A stretch of DNA of 8,264 nt from Bacteroidota bacterium. Its GTDB lineage: Bacteria; Bacteroidota; Bacteroidia; Bacteroidales; PUMT01. The translations under genes and the position numbers were made by a program. The stretch covers positions 1 through 8,264 of the forward strand of contig PWPZ01000080.1 of the NCBI GenBank assembly GCA_003556985.1. The letters run 5' to 3'. Under the pieces are notes generated by a model. That model was not told the origin of the DNA and did not search any database. It saw nothing but the letters and a program-made list of their open reading frames with translations. This document shows, piece after piece, positions 1-6,688 of the stretch. Every line of letters starts with the position of its first letter. Position 1 is the stretch's first letter.

Positions 1-90
1 AGGAAACACAGTTTCGGATCCCACGAATTTATGATCAGCGTAAAATTCGGTGATACAGCAAGAAGATATCGCTGGCTGAACAGATACTGA
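1..90 (+). CDS. C-terminal end of a PorP/SprF-family protein (partial)
   Basis: This is the last 29 codons and the TGA stop of a gene that begins before the window. The frame is open from base 1 and ends in the peptide RRYRWLNRY. The complete PorP/SprF-like protein downstream ends in RRYRWLERY, and about 17 of the final 27 aligned residues are identical, including GSHE, MI and FGD. That match identifies the fragment as a tandem paralogue. PorP/SprF proteins are outer-membrane beta-barrel-type proteins linked to type IX secretion and gliding in Bacteroidota, and an aromatic residue near the C-terminus fits an outer-membrane protein. Nothing can be said about its N-terminus, length or promoter. 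The assignment rests on similarity to its neighbour over a short stretch. Confidence 0.75.
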   Translation, partial: RKHSFGSHEFMISVKFGDTARRYRWLNRY

Positions 91-121
91 TCCCATGGCT
101 TTTTATGGTATTATACTTTCA

Positions 122-146
122 AACAGATGCCTCCCGGGCATCTGTT
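122..146 (+). terminator. Hairpin between the tandem PorP genes, likely terminator
   Basis: A perfect 10-bp inverted repeat, AACAGATGCC and GGCATCTGTT, encloses a 5-base loop. It begins 31 bases after the stop codon of the first PorP-like gene. The position and stem strength fit a transcription terminator for that gene. The bases after the stem (CTGCTGT) are not a clear U-tract, so a classical intrinsic terminator is not certain. It could instead be an mRNA 3'-end stabiliser. Confidence 0.5.
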
Positions 147-174
147 CTGCTGTATGGCCGATGTAACTTTGTCA

Positions 175-203
175 TTGTAAATCAAGTATAATATATTATC
201 TTG
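175..203 (+). promoter_or_regulatory. Weak Bacteroidota-type promoter candidate for the PorP-like gene
   Basis: TTG at 175-177 and TATCTTG at 197-203 are separated by 19 bases. They resemble the Bacteroidota primary-sigma pattern, a -33 TTG-type element and a -7 TAnnTTTG element, but the -7 match is one T short. The site lies after the hairpin at 122-146 and about 100 bases before the preferred ATG at 305, which would leave a leader of roughly 95 bases. The region is AT-rich, so a chance match is possible. Confidence 0.3.
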
Positions 204-304
204 CCGGCGTTATATATATGGCAATCGCATTAGCTAAGCCTTTGGAAAACCGACCGGATCGGTTAATTTCGCCGCACTGTTCAGTATTGCTTAACCCGGT
301 TATC

Positions 305-1276
305 ATGCGGACACCAGCCGTAATATTCATATTGTTTATTGTGTCTTGGAACCTTAATTCCCAGCAGGTGCCCATGTACAGCCAGTATATGATGAACCGG
401 TTCCTCCTTAATCCGGCGGTAGCAGGTTATGATGGACTGACTACCCTGAATCTCACCGCCAGGGAACAGTGGAGGGGATTACCCCATTCTCCCCGTACAG
501 TTGCCCTTAGTGCCGATACCAGGCTCATCAAGTCGCGTCCCGCCAGGCCAGGTTTGCCGGACAAAAGAAAAATCAGGAACCTGCTGCGCTCGGGAAACGT
601 TGGTCTGGGCGGGTTTATTTATAATGACCGGAGTGGTGTGATTGACCGTACAGGTTTGCAACTTAGCTATGCCTATCATATCCGGATGCAGGAGCACCAG
701 TTGTCGTTCGGTTTTTCACTCACCGGCTTCCAGATGAAAATGGATGAAAGAAGGATTGAATTTGAAGAGGATTATGATCCGCTTATGGGTAAGTTAAACA
801 AGGGATTGTATGTGCCGGACATTAATGCCGGCGTTCATCTCTGGGGCCCTTCATATTTTCTTGGATTGTCATCGGTTCAGATGCTGGAATATGTATTGAA
901 GTTCGGACATGACGGTCTGCGGGATTTCAAAATGGAACGCCTGTTCTATCTGATGGGGGGGTACATATTCTATCTCGAAAACGGGGCAGGTATTGAACCT
1001 GTGATGCTTGCCAAAACAAACTTAAATTCTTCACATCAGCTTGATATCGGATCAAAATTCTATTACAGCGACCAGTACTGGGGCGGATTATCCTACCGGT
1101 CGGCAGGGGCGGTGGTATTTATGTTAGGGTTCCGTTATGAGAGCTTTCATATGGGCTATGCCTATGACCATTCCCTCAGCAGCATGAGCCATCAGAACCA
1201 CGGATCTCACGAGATTATGATAAATTACCGGTTTGGAGACAGTGAAAGGCGTTACCGGTGGCTTGAAAGATATTAA
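305..1276 (+). CDS. PorP/SprF-family type IX secretion/gliding outer-membrane protein
   Basis: The preferred product is 323 residues. It begins with a Sec signal peptide: MRT, then a hydrophobic run at about residues 4-15, with likely cleavage near NS|QQ at residues 19-20. There is no lipobox cysteine. The mature start, QQVPMYSQYMMNRFLLNPAVAG, carries the PorP/SprF hallmark SQYM-x-N-x-x-x-NPA-x-AG, followed by a REQWRGL segment at about residues 55-60 and an amphipathic, aromatic-rich barrel region up to the terminal RWLERY. Members sit in the outer membrane and assist type IX secretion or gliding adhesins, and single copies often accompany large secreted adhesins. The frame also opens at ATG 218, but that adds a 29-residue polar leader before the signal peptide, so ATG 305 is chosen. 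It is the second of a tandem pair. Its stop overlaps the stop of the convergent butyrate kinase gene. The substrate or partner cannot be told from sequence. Confidence 0.85.
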   Translation: MRTPAVIFILFIVSWNLNSQQVPMYSQYMMNRFLLNPAVAGYDGLTTLNLTAREQWRGLPHSPRTVALSADTRLIKSRPARPGLPDKRKIRNLLRSGNVGLGGFIYNDRSGVIDRTGLQLSYAYHIRMQEHQLSFGFSLTGFQMKMDERRIEFEEDYDPLMGKLNKGLYVPDINAGVHLWGPSYFLGLSSVQMLEYVLKFGHDGLRDFKMERLFYLMGGYIFYLENGAGIEPVMLAKTNLNSSHQLDIGSKFYYSDQYWGGLSYRSAGAVVFMLGFRYESFHMGYAYDHSLSSMSHQNHGSHEIMINYRFGDSERRYRWLERY

Positions 1277-2349
1277 TACTCTTTTATATCAATTTCTCCT
1301 TTCAGCGCCATGAGCCCGTTCATGCCAAGGGCCTCTATCTCATCCGAACCCGGAAAAACATGGACGGGAGCAATATTCCTTATCCTTTTCATTACCATGT
1401 CGGTGAAGTATTTGCTGTTGGCAATGCCTCCGGATATCAGTATTGCATCAACCTGTCCTTCCAGTACCGCAAACATAGATCCAACGTATTTTGCGACCTG
1501 GTATGCCATGGCACCGTAAACAAGCTTTGCCTGCTTATTCCCGCTCGTTGCCATCTGTTCTATTTCTATGGTACTCATTGTACCAAACCATGCATACAAT
1601 CCTCCGGCTCCGGTTAGCATTTTCAACACCTCTTCCCTGGTGTGTTTTCCGCTGAAGCACAGTCTGACAAGATCGCCCGCGGGAAGAGTGCCACTTCGCA
1701 ACGGGGCAACGGGCCCTTCCCCGTCATGGCCCTGGTTTACATCAATTACCCTTCCGTTCAGATGGGCACCAACAGTAATGCCGCTGCCAAGATGAACAAC
1801 GATCAGCCTGAGCTCTTCGTAGGGTTTGATTTGTGATTTGGCAAATTTCCTGGCGGTCCATTTCTGCATGAGAGCATGAAAAATCGATTTTCTTTCAAAC
1901 AGGGGATGACCCGATACCCTGGCTATATCCTCAAGTTCGTCTACCACCACCGGATCGGCAATTACCGCTTTGGCATCAGGCATTTTCTTTTGAATTTCAT
2001 GGGCCAGCATCCCGCCAAGGTTTACCACATCTTCGCTGTAGTGACTGTTGTATAGATCGTTAAGCATTTTATCATTAACCTCGTAAACACCCGAACCAAG
2101 CGGCTTTACAAGTCCCCCCCGGCCTACAATGGCTGCAAACCGGTCCAGACTCATATCATTCTGTATCAGTTCGTCAATAACGCATTTTGTCCGGAAAGGC
2201 ACCTGATCACTTAGTTTTTCATATTTGTTCAGTTCTTCGGCAGGATGCATTATTCGCTTCAGATACAGTAGTTTTGTGTTTTCGTAGATACCTATTTTGG
2301 TGAAATCATGCCGGGGATTGATTACCAGTATTAGAAGGGATGCTTGCAT
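1273..2349 (-). CDS. buk: Butyrate kinase-family (branched-chain fatty acid kinase-like) protein, divergent phosphate loop
   Basis: This is a 358-residue protein of the acetate/butyrate kinase (ASKHA) family, close to the usual length of about 355. Family enzymes interconvert acyl-phosphate plus ADP and a short or branched carboxylate plus ATP, usually paired with a phosphotransbutyrylase. Family segments appear in order: VGRGGL (75-80, putative catalytic Arg77), DPVVVDELE (132-140), ERKSIFHAL (152-160), HLGSGITVGAH (186-196), DGEGPVAPLRSGTLPAGD (209-226, Arg218), ISGGIA (305-310) and PGSDEIEALG (333-342). The N-terminal loop is odd: NPRHDFTK (11-18) replaces the usual NPGSTSTK, removing the Gly and Ser/Thr that contact phosphate. 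HALNQK has become HALMQK and GGGIS has become GSGIT. The frame extends to a TTG at 2409, but ATG 2349 puts the first beta strand at the expected place. No phosphotransbutyrylase is present. The gene may be a kinase with altered activity or a non-catalytic paralogue. Confidence 0.8.
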   Translation of the reverse strand: MQASLLILVINPRHDFTKIGIYENTKLLYLKRIMHPAEELNKYEKLSDQVPFRTKCVIDELIQNDMSLDRFAAIVGRGGLVKPLGSGVYEVNDKMLNDLYNSHYSEDVVNLGGMLAHEIQKKMPDAKAVIADPVVVDELEDIARVSGHPLFERKSIFHALMQKWTARKFAKSQIKPYEELRLIVVHLGSGITVGAHLNGRVIDVNQGHDGEGPVAPLRSGTLPAGDLVRLCFSGKHTREEVLKMLTGAGGLYAWFGTMSTIEIEQMATSGNKQAKLVYGAMAYQVAKYVGSMFAVLEGQVDAILISGGIANSKYFTDMVMKRIRNIAPVHVFPGSDEIEALGMNGLMALKGEIDIKEY

Positions 2350-2479
2350 GATAATTGCGTTATTGATTATGGGAGTTAATATTGGCCGGATTGACACTGA
2401 CTTTTTCAAAACCGGCTTTTATCTGACCGTATAAAGGACCAAACGGATGACCTTAACTGCAAACTTCGTTAATTTTTGT

Positions 2480-2518
2480 CACAATGCCCGAAAAAAGTGA
2501 TCGGTTTTAAGGATTGTG
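2480..2518 (-). terminator. Imperfect hairpin just after the acyl-CoA dehydrogenase gene
   Basis: Immediately past the dehydrogenase stop codon, the minus strand can pair CACAAT with ATTGTG (6 bp) and, inside that, CCGA with TCGG (4 bp), separated by unpaired A/T-rich bases. It could attenuate or end transcription before the butyrate kinase gene. The stem is interrupted and has no following U-tract, so support is weak. No convincing promoter was found in the 170-base gap (2350-2519) before the kinase start. Confidence 0.2.
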
Positions 2519-2519
2519 G

Positions 2520-3671
2520 TTACATTTTGTTTAAGATATGCCTTGATATTATTAGCCGCTGTATCTCGGAAGTTCCTTCTCCAATTTGCAGCATTCGCTG
2601 GTCGCGGTAGAAGCGCTCAATGTCGTTCGATTTCATCAGTCCGTATCCCCCGTGTATCTGAACAGCTTCATCTGTCACTTCCCTGGCAATTTCGGAACAA
2701 TAGAGTTTAGACATGGCCGATTCTTTGGCAAATTCCCTGTTGTTATCCTTTAGCCAGCATGCTTTGTACAGGAGGTTACCGGCCAGCTCGATCTTAAGGG
2801 CCATATCTGCAAGCTTAAAGGCAATTGCCTGGAAACCGGCTATAGCTTTTCCGAATTGTTTTCTTTTCCGGGAATAACTGAGGGCCATTTCATAGGCACC
2901 CCGGGCACAACCCAGTCCCATAGCAGCAATTGACAGGCGCCCGTTGTCAAGAGTTCGGAGCATGATGGATGACCCCTGGCCTTTTACTCCAAGAGTATTT
3001 TCTTCGGGTACAATACAGTTGTCAAAACGGAGCGACGATGTATCCGAAGCACGCCACATCATTTTTCCCTTGAGTTCCTTTGCGGAATAGCCTTTGGTGC
3101 CTTTTTCAACCAGCAGGGCTGTGAATTCCTTTTTTCCTTCATTCTCACCCGTGACGGCCAGAACCGTAACACCGGCGGAAATATCGGAGGCGCCGTTGGT
3201 AATGAATATTTTCGATCCGTCAATAATCCATTTCCCGTCATTCAATTCGGCTTTTGTTTTACAACCCAGTGCATCAGAGCCCGCATCCGGCTCGGTAAGT
3301 CCGAAAGCCCATATAGCTTCTCCGGTACAAAGGGAGGGAAGATATTTCTTTTTCTGTTCTTCAGTCCCGTAATTGTAGACGGGGCCTATGCCCAGTGAAT
3401 TATGGGCCGCCAGGGTGGCTGCATGCGAACCGTCAACCCGCGCCAGCTCCTCGACAGCAATAATGTAGGAAAGGGTGTCTGTACCCAAACCACCATATTT
3501 TTCAGGTATATCCATTCCGAAAAGTCCGAGTTTGCCCATTTTTTTTGTCAGGTCAACCGAAAAAGTCTCATTTTCATCCAAAAGGGGAGCGGCAGGCTTA
3601 ATCTCTTGTTCGGCAAAAAGTCTTACTTTTTCCCTGATCAGATTGTGTTCCTTGTCAAGATCGAAATTCAT
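2520..3671 (-). CDS. Acyl-CoA dehydrogenase, short-chain (butyryl-CoA) type, in a leucine-degradation operon
   Basis: This 383-residue FAD-dependent acyl-CoA dehydrogenase has the normal family length. It oxidises acyl-CoA to trans-2-enoyl-CoA and passes electrons to electron-transfer flavoprotein. Visible marks are the helical N-terminal domain (1-115), the FAD/substrate motif WAFGLTEPDAGSD (121-133), FITNG (156-160) in the beta domain, RKRKQFG (268-274), and a C-terminal QIHGGYG (338-344) with GEGTSEIQRLI (364-374). Glu365 in GEGT is the catalytic base of short- and medium-chain enzymes. Isovaleryl-CoA dehydrogenase instead has Ala or Gly there and uses a Glu in its LDLER helix; here that segment reads LDNGR (241-245), with Gly244. 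By residues it is therefore short-chain type. Its place 41 bases after the carboxylase alpha gene suggests a role on isovaleryl-CoA or a related branched substrate, which is inference. The ATG at 3669-3671 starts the family's usual first helix; no Shine-Dalgarno is seen. Confidence 0.9.
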   Translation of the reverse strand: MNFDLDKEHNLIREKVRLFAEQEIKPAAPLLDENETFSVDLTKKMGKLGLFGMDIPEKYGGLGTDTLSYIIAVEELARVDGSHAATLAAHNSLGIGPVYNYGTEEQKKKYLPSLCTGEAIWAFGLTEPDAGSDALGCKTKAELNDGKWIIDGSKIFITNGASDISAGVTVLAVTGENEGKKEFTALLVEKGTKGYSAKELKGKMMWRASDTSSLRFDNCIVPEENTLGVKGQGSSIMLRTLDNGRLSIAAMGLGCARGAYEMALSYSRKRKQFGKAIAGFQAIAFKLADMALKIELAGNLLYKACWLKDNNREFAKESAMSKLYCSEIAREVTDEAVQIHGGYGLMKSNDIERFYRDQRMLQIGEGTSEIQRLIISRHILNKM

Positions 3672-3712
3672 AATATTCTAATTTGCAAAAGGTATGAAAA
3701 AACAGTTTGTTT

Positions 3713-5722
3713 TTACTCAATGATTTTCCGGGTTGATTTAGAGTTTTGCAATAGAAATAAAGGGGTGGTGCTGTTTACCAGTTCGCCCACCCTCACTTCC
3801 ATGCTTTTAACGATGCCATCGGCCGGTGCCTGTATGGAATTTTCCATTTTCATCGATTCCACCACTACCATAACTTCCCCCTTTAAGACATTATCGCCGG
3901 TTATTTTGTTCACTTTTATCACCCTGCCCGGCATGGGTGAATATACAGCATCCTCTGCCGGTGATGTGTTTGTTTCCCGGGGAACGAAGAAGTCCTTCGT
4001 TTTTAAAAAGTCATTTCGCCGGAAGGAAAAATCAAATCCCCGGTATGCAACAAGATACTGTCCCTCCCCGGTTTCCGATACAAAAACCTCGTGGGAGCTG
4101 TCTTCCTGCCATATTCGTATCCTGTTTTTCAGCAGGAGGTATTTCCCGATGAATTCCTTATTGTTAATAGTCAGCCGGAAAGTGGTGTCAGTCATATGAC
4201 CGATCTCTGCATTCATCATCTCACCTTCAAAGCAAAATTTCAGCCCGTTACTCATTCTCCAGTAACCAAGTTTTTCCCACAGGGAGTTCTTTCCGGCTTT
4301 TCGGTGCAGGCTGGCAAGCAGGGCTCCTGTTGCCGGGATCTGCCAGATGCCGGCCCTTTTCAGGTTATTCTCATCTTCCAGGATTTTCCGGATATTTTTT
4401 TCACAATATCCGGTTGAAAAAGCACCTGCAATAAAATCTTCGTTCCGGAGCAGGCTTAACAGGAAACCAATGTTTGTCTTTATTCCATGTACACCAAAAT
4501 TTTCCAGGGCCGAAATAAGCTTTTGTCTTGCATCCTCCCGGTTCCTGCCTGCTGCAATTAGCTTGCCTATCATCGGGTCGTAATTTGCACTTACCACTGC
4601 CATCCCGCTGTATCCGGAATCCACCCGTATTCCTTCTCCCTCCGGTTCATGGTATAAGGTCATTGTTCCTGGTGAAGGGATGAAGCCCTCTGCGGGTTCT
4701 TCGGCGTAAATACGGCATTCGATCGCATGACCGTTAATTTTTATTTGTCTGCCGGAATGCCTGAGCTTGCGGTTTGCTGCAATAAAAATCTGTTCCTCCA
4801 CAATATCCAGTCCGGTCACCGCTTCCGTAACCGGGTGTTCGACCTGTATGCGGGTATTCATTTCCAGGAAGTAAAAATTTCCGGCGGGGTCGACAAGAAA
4901 CTCAATGGTACCGGCGTTTCTGTAGCCGATTGATTTTGCCAGACTAACGGCGGCGTCTCCCATGGCTTCGATTGTTTTGCGGCTGGCAGCAGGGGAGGGG
5001 GCTTCCTCGATTATTTTCTGGTAGCGCCGCTGCAGTGAGCACTCTCTTTCATAAAGGTGGATGACATTGCCATGATTATCTGCCAGAAGCTGTATTTCAA
5101 TGTGGCGGGGATTTTCGATGTACTGTTCTATATAAACCGAGCTGTCGCCGAACCAGGCCAGCGCTTCACGGGAGGTTGCCTCAATGGCATCGGGAAGTTG
5201 CGCAGGGGAGAGGACCAGCCTCATGCCTTTGCCTCCTCCACCTGCGGCCGCCTTTACCAGGACGGGGAATTTCATGCCTGCCGCCTTTCCTGCAAGTTCG
5301 ACAGCATTGCCCGTAAAGCCTTCTGTTACAGGAAGACCTGCTTTTAATGCTGCTTCCCTTGCTTTTATCTTGTTCCCCATAAGGGCAATGGTTTGGCTGC
5401 GCGGACCAATGAATATTATCCCTGCATTTTCGCAAGAGGCTGCAAAAGCTTCATTTTCGCTTAAAAACCCATATCCGGGATGAATGGCGGCAGCTTTTGA
5501 TTCTTTTGCAATAGCTGTGATCTGATGCGGATCAAGATATGTTTCCTGCAACGAGCTGCCCCTCAGTTCCCGGGCCTCGTCAGCCATCCCTACATGAAGG
5601 GCATCCCTCTCTTCACCGGAATGGATTGCAACCGTAGAAATTCCCATTTTCTTTGCGGTCCTGATAATTCTCACCGCAATTTCACCCCGGTTGGCAACAA
5701 GTATTTTGGGAAATAAATGCAT
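3713..5722 (-). CDS. liuD: Methylcrotonyl-CoA carboxylase alpha subunit (biotin carboxylase plus biotinyl domain)
   Basis: This 669-residue biotin-containing subunit carboxylates its own biotin with ATP and bicarbonate for transfer to 3-methylcrotonyl-CoA. The N-terminal biotin carboxylase domain (about 4-445) has ILVANRGEIA (7-16), HPGYGFLSEN (81-90), the ATP-grasp glycine loop KAAAGGGGKGM (157-167), ECSLQRRYQKIIEEAP (227-242), and the metal/catalytic set Glu274, Glu287, Asn289, Arg291, Glu295 and Arg337. A linker/BT-type domain (about 455-590) includes LGYWRMSNG. The C-terminal biotinyl domain has ESMKMEN (622-628), with Lys625 as the biotin site. Propionyl- and acetyl-CoA carboxylases share this fold; assignment to methylcrotonyl-CoA rests mainly on the co-transcribed MCC-type beta subunit and LiuC-like hydratase. 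It starts at ATG 5720-5722 with no Shine-Dalgarno, just after an AT palindrome. The 124-base gap to the hydratase is the longest inside the four-gene cluster. Confidence 0.92.
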   Translation of the reverse strand: MHLFPKILVANRGEIAVRIIRTAKKMGISTVAIHSGEERDALHVGMADEARELRGSSLQETYLDPHQITAIAKESKAAAIHPGYGFLSENEAFAASCENAGIIFIGPRSQTIALMGNKIKAREAALKAGLPVTEGFTGNAVELAGKAAGMKFPVLVKAAAGGGGKGMRLVLSPAQLPDAIEATSREALAWFGDSSVYIEQYIENPRHIEIQLLADNHGNVIHLYERECSLQRRYQKIIEEAPSPAASRKTIEAMGDAAVSLAKSIGYRNAGTIEFLVDPAGNFYFLEMNTRIQVEHPVTEAVTGLDIVEEQIFIAANRKLRHSGRQIKINGHAIECRIYAEEPAEGFIPSPGTMTLYHEPEGEGIRVDSGYSGMAVVSANYDPMIGKLIAAGRNREDARQKLISALENFGVHGIKTNIGFLLSLLRNEDFIAGAFSTGYCEKNIRKILEDENNLKRAGIWQIPATGALLASLHRKAGKNSLWEKLGYWRMSNGLKFCFEGEMMNAEIGHMTDTTFRLTINNKEFIGKYLLLKNRIRIWQEDSSHEVFVSETGEGQYLVAYRGFDFSFRRNDFLKTKDFFVPRETNTSPAEDAVYSPMPGRVIKVNKITGDNVLKGEVMVVVESMKMENSIQAPADGIVKSMEVRVGELVNSTTPLFLLQNSKSTRKIIE

Positions 5723-5731
5723 TTTGCAGGT

Positions 5732-5747
5732 ATTATTTATAAATAAT
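5732..5747. repeat. 16-bp perfect AT palindrome upstream of the carboxylase alpha gene
   Basis: ATTATTTATAAATAAT reads identically on both strands and ends 9 bases before the carboxylase alpha start codon. It could be a binding site for a dimeric regulator, a weak hairpin at the ribosome-entry region, or chance in AT-rich leader DNA. Only one copy was noticed in the window. Confidence 0.4.
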
Positions 5748-5846
5748 TATTGCTGAACGCCCTTATTATATTAGCCGGTTTCCATTTAAAGTTATCCATT
5801 AGTATCAGGAAATATTTTTTATTCCGGCCCATGTTATCAATCCCTG

Positions 5847-6638
5847 TCACCCCCCGCCTAACCACTTTGGCTTTCTTTTTTCCAGAAATGCGGTCATCCC
5901 TTCCCGGCCCTCTTGAGAGGTGCGGATCTGTGCAAAGATTTCGGCGTTGTACCTGACTGAATCGTCGGTTGATATCCTGTTACATGTTTCAAATATAAGC
6001 TGCTTGCATATAACCATTGCTTCGGGTCCACCCTGCAGAAGTTCTTCAGTCACATTCTCCATTACCTGGTCGAGCTCCCTGACCTGGCAGCTCCTGTTCA
6101 CCAGTCCCCGCTCGGCAGCCTCCCGACCGAATATCCTTCTTGCAGTAAGCATAAGCTCCCTGGCGGGAAATTCTCCTATTCGTTTTATTATGTAGGGAGA
6201 TATTACAGAAGGCACCAGTCCTAATCTAACCTCGCTAAGGGAAAAAATTGCATCATCTGCACTGATGGCTATATCTGAAGCCGCCACCAGTCCGCATCCC
6301 CCTCCGGTCGCTGCACCGTGAATCAAGGTGATCACCGGTTTCGGGCACGAATAAATTTTGTGAAAGCATTCTGACAGCCGGAGGGCTTCATTGTAATTCT
6401 CTTCCCGGGAGCTTTTGGCAGCCTCTTTCATCCATTTAAGGTCGGCACCTGCACAAAATGACTTGCCGCGGCCCCTTAATACAATCACTCTCACTGAATT
6501 ATCAGATCCAAGCTCTGTAAATGCCCCGGTAAGCTCTGTTATCATGGTGATGTTAAGAGCATTATGTATTTCGGGCCTGTTGAGCCAGATGGTTGCAACG
6601 GCATTTTGCCTGGTTATTTCTATGGTTTTGTTATCCAT
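5847..6638 (-). CDS. liuC: Methylglutaconyl-CoA hydratase (enoyl-CoA hydratase/crotonase family, LiuC-like)
   Basis: This 263-residue crotonase-fold protein has the usual length of about 260. It is predicted to hydrate 3-methylglutaconyl-CoA to 3-hydroxy-3-methylglutaryl-CoA in leucine degradation. The oxyanion-hole segments are FCAGADLKWM (61-70) and ATGGGCGLVAASDIA (110-124). The motif FSLSEVRLGLVPSVISPYI (132-150) is the pattern I associate with bacterial LiuC. Crotonase has two catalytic glutamates. The second (Glu164 in rat) is kept as Glu136, but the first (Glu144, in GGGCE) is replaced by Gly116. That single-acid arrangement is, to my knowledge, usual for LiuC-type enzymes, so it is probably functional. 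The gene starts 50 bases after the carboxylase beta stop, at an ATG before MDNKTIEITRQ, and ends in GGG. A general enoyl-CoA hydratase is the alternative, but the context argues against it. Confidence 0.88.
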   Translation of the reverse strand: MDNKTIEITRQNAVATIWLNRPEIHNALNITMITELTGAFTELGSDNSVRVIVLRGRGKSFCAGADLKWMKEAAKSSREENYNEALRLSECFHKIYSCPKPVITLIHGAATGGGCGLVAASDIAISADDAIFSLSEVRLGLVPSVISPYIIKRIGEFPARELMLTARRIFGREAAERGLVNRSCQVRELDQVMENVTEELLQGGPEAMVICKQLIFETCNRISTDDSVRYNAEIFAQIRTSQEGREGMTAFLEKRKPKWLGGG

Positions 6639-6688
6639 GGCATATGATTTAATCAGGTTATTACGGCAAGATTTGTTTTTACAGCTGT

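Noticed and set aside
218..304. An earlier ATG for the PorP-like gene, adding 29 residues.
   Set aside because: The extra residues are polar and would bury the signal peptide internally. The ATG at 305 directly precedes a normal signal sequence.
2350..2409. A 20-residue N-terminal extension of the butyrate kinase from a TTG codon at 2409.
   Set aside because: The family begins right at the first beta strand, which follows ATG 2349. The extension has no family similarity and uses a weaker start codon.
3842..3856. The biotin motif SMKM instead of the usual AMKM as a possible defect in carboxylase alpha.
   Set aside because: The lysine and both flanking methionines are present, and I believe Ser at this position occurs in functional homologues, so it is probably not a loss of biotinylation.
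3402..4199. A 265-codon plus-strand open frame opposite the acyl-CoA dehydrogenase and carboxylase alpha genes.
   Set aside because: It is antisense to two well-conserved genes, spans their junction, and its translation has no recognisable domain. It is best explained as a shadow of the real frames.
5755..5800. A TATAAT-like hexamer (minus strand) before the carboxylase alpha gene as an internal promoter.
   Set aside because: There is no matching -35 element, and Bacteroidota primary promoters use a different TAnnTTTG pattern. A TAACTTT nearby lacks a -33 TTG at suitable spacing.
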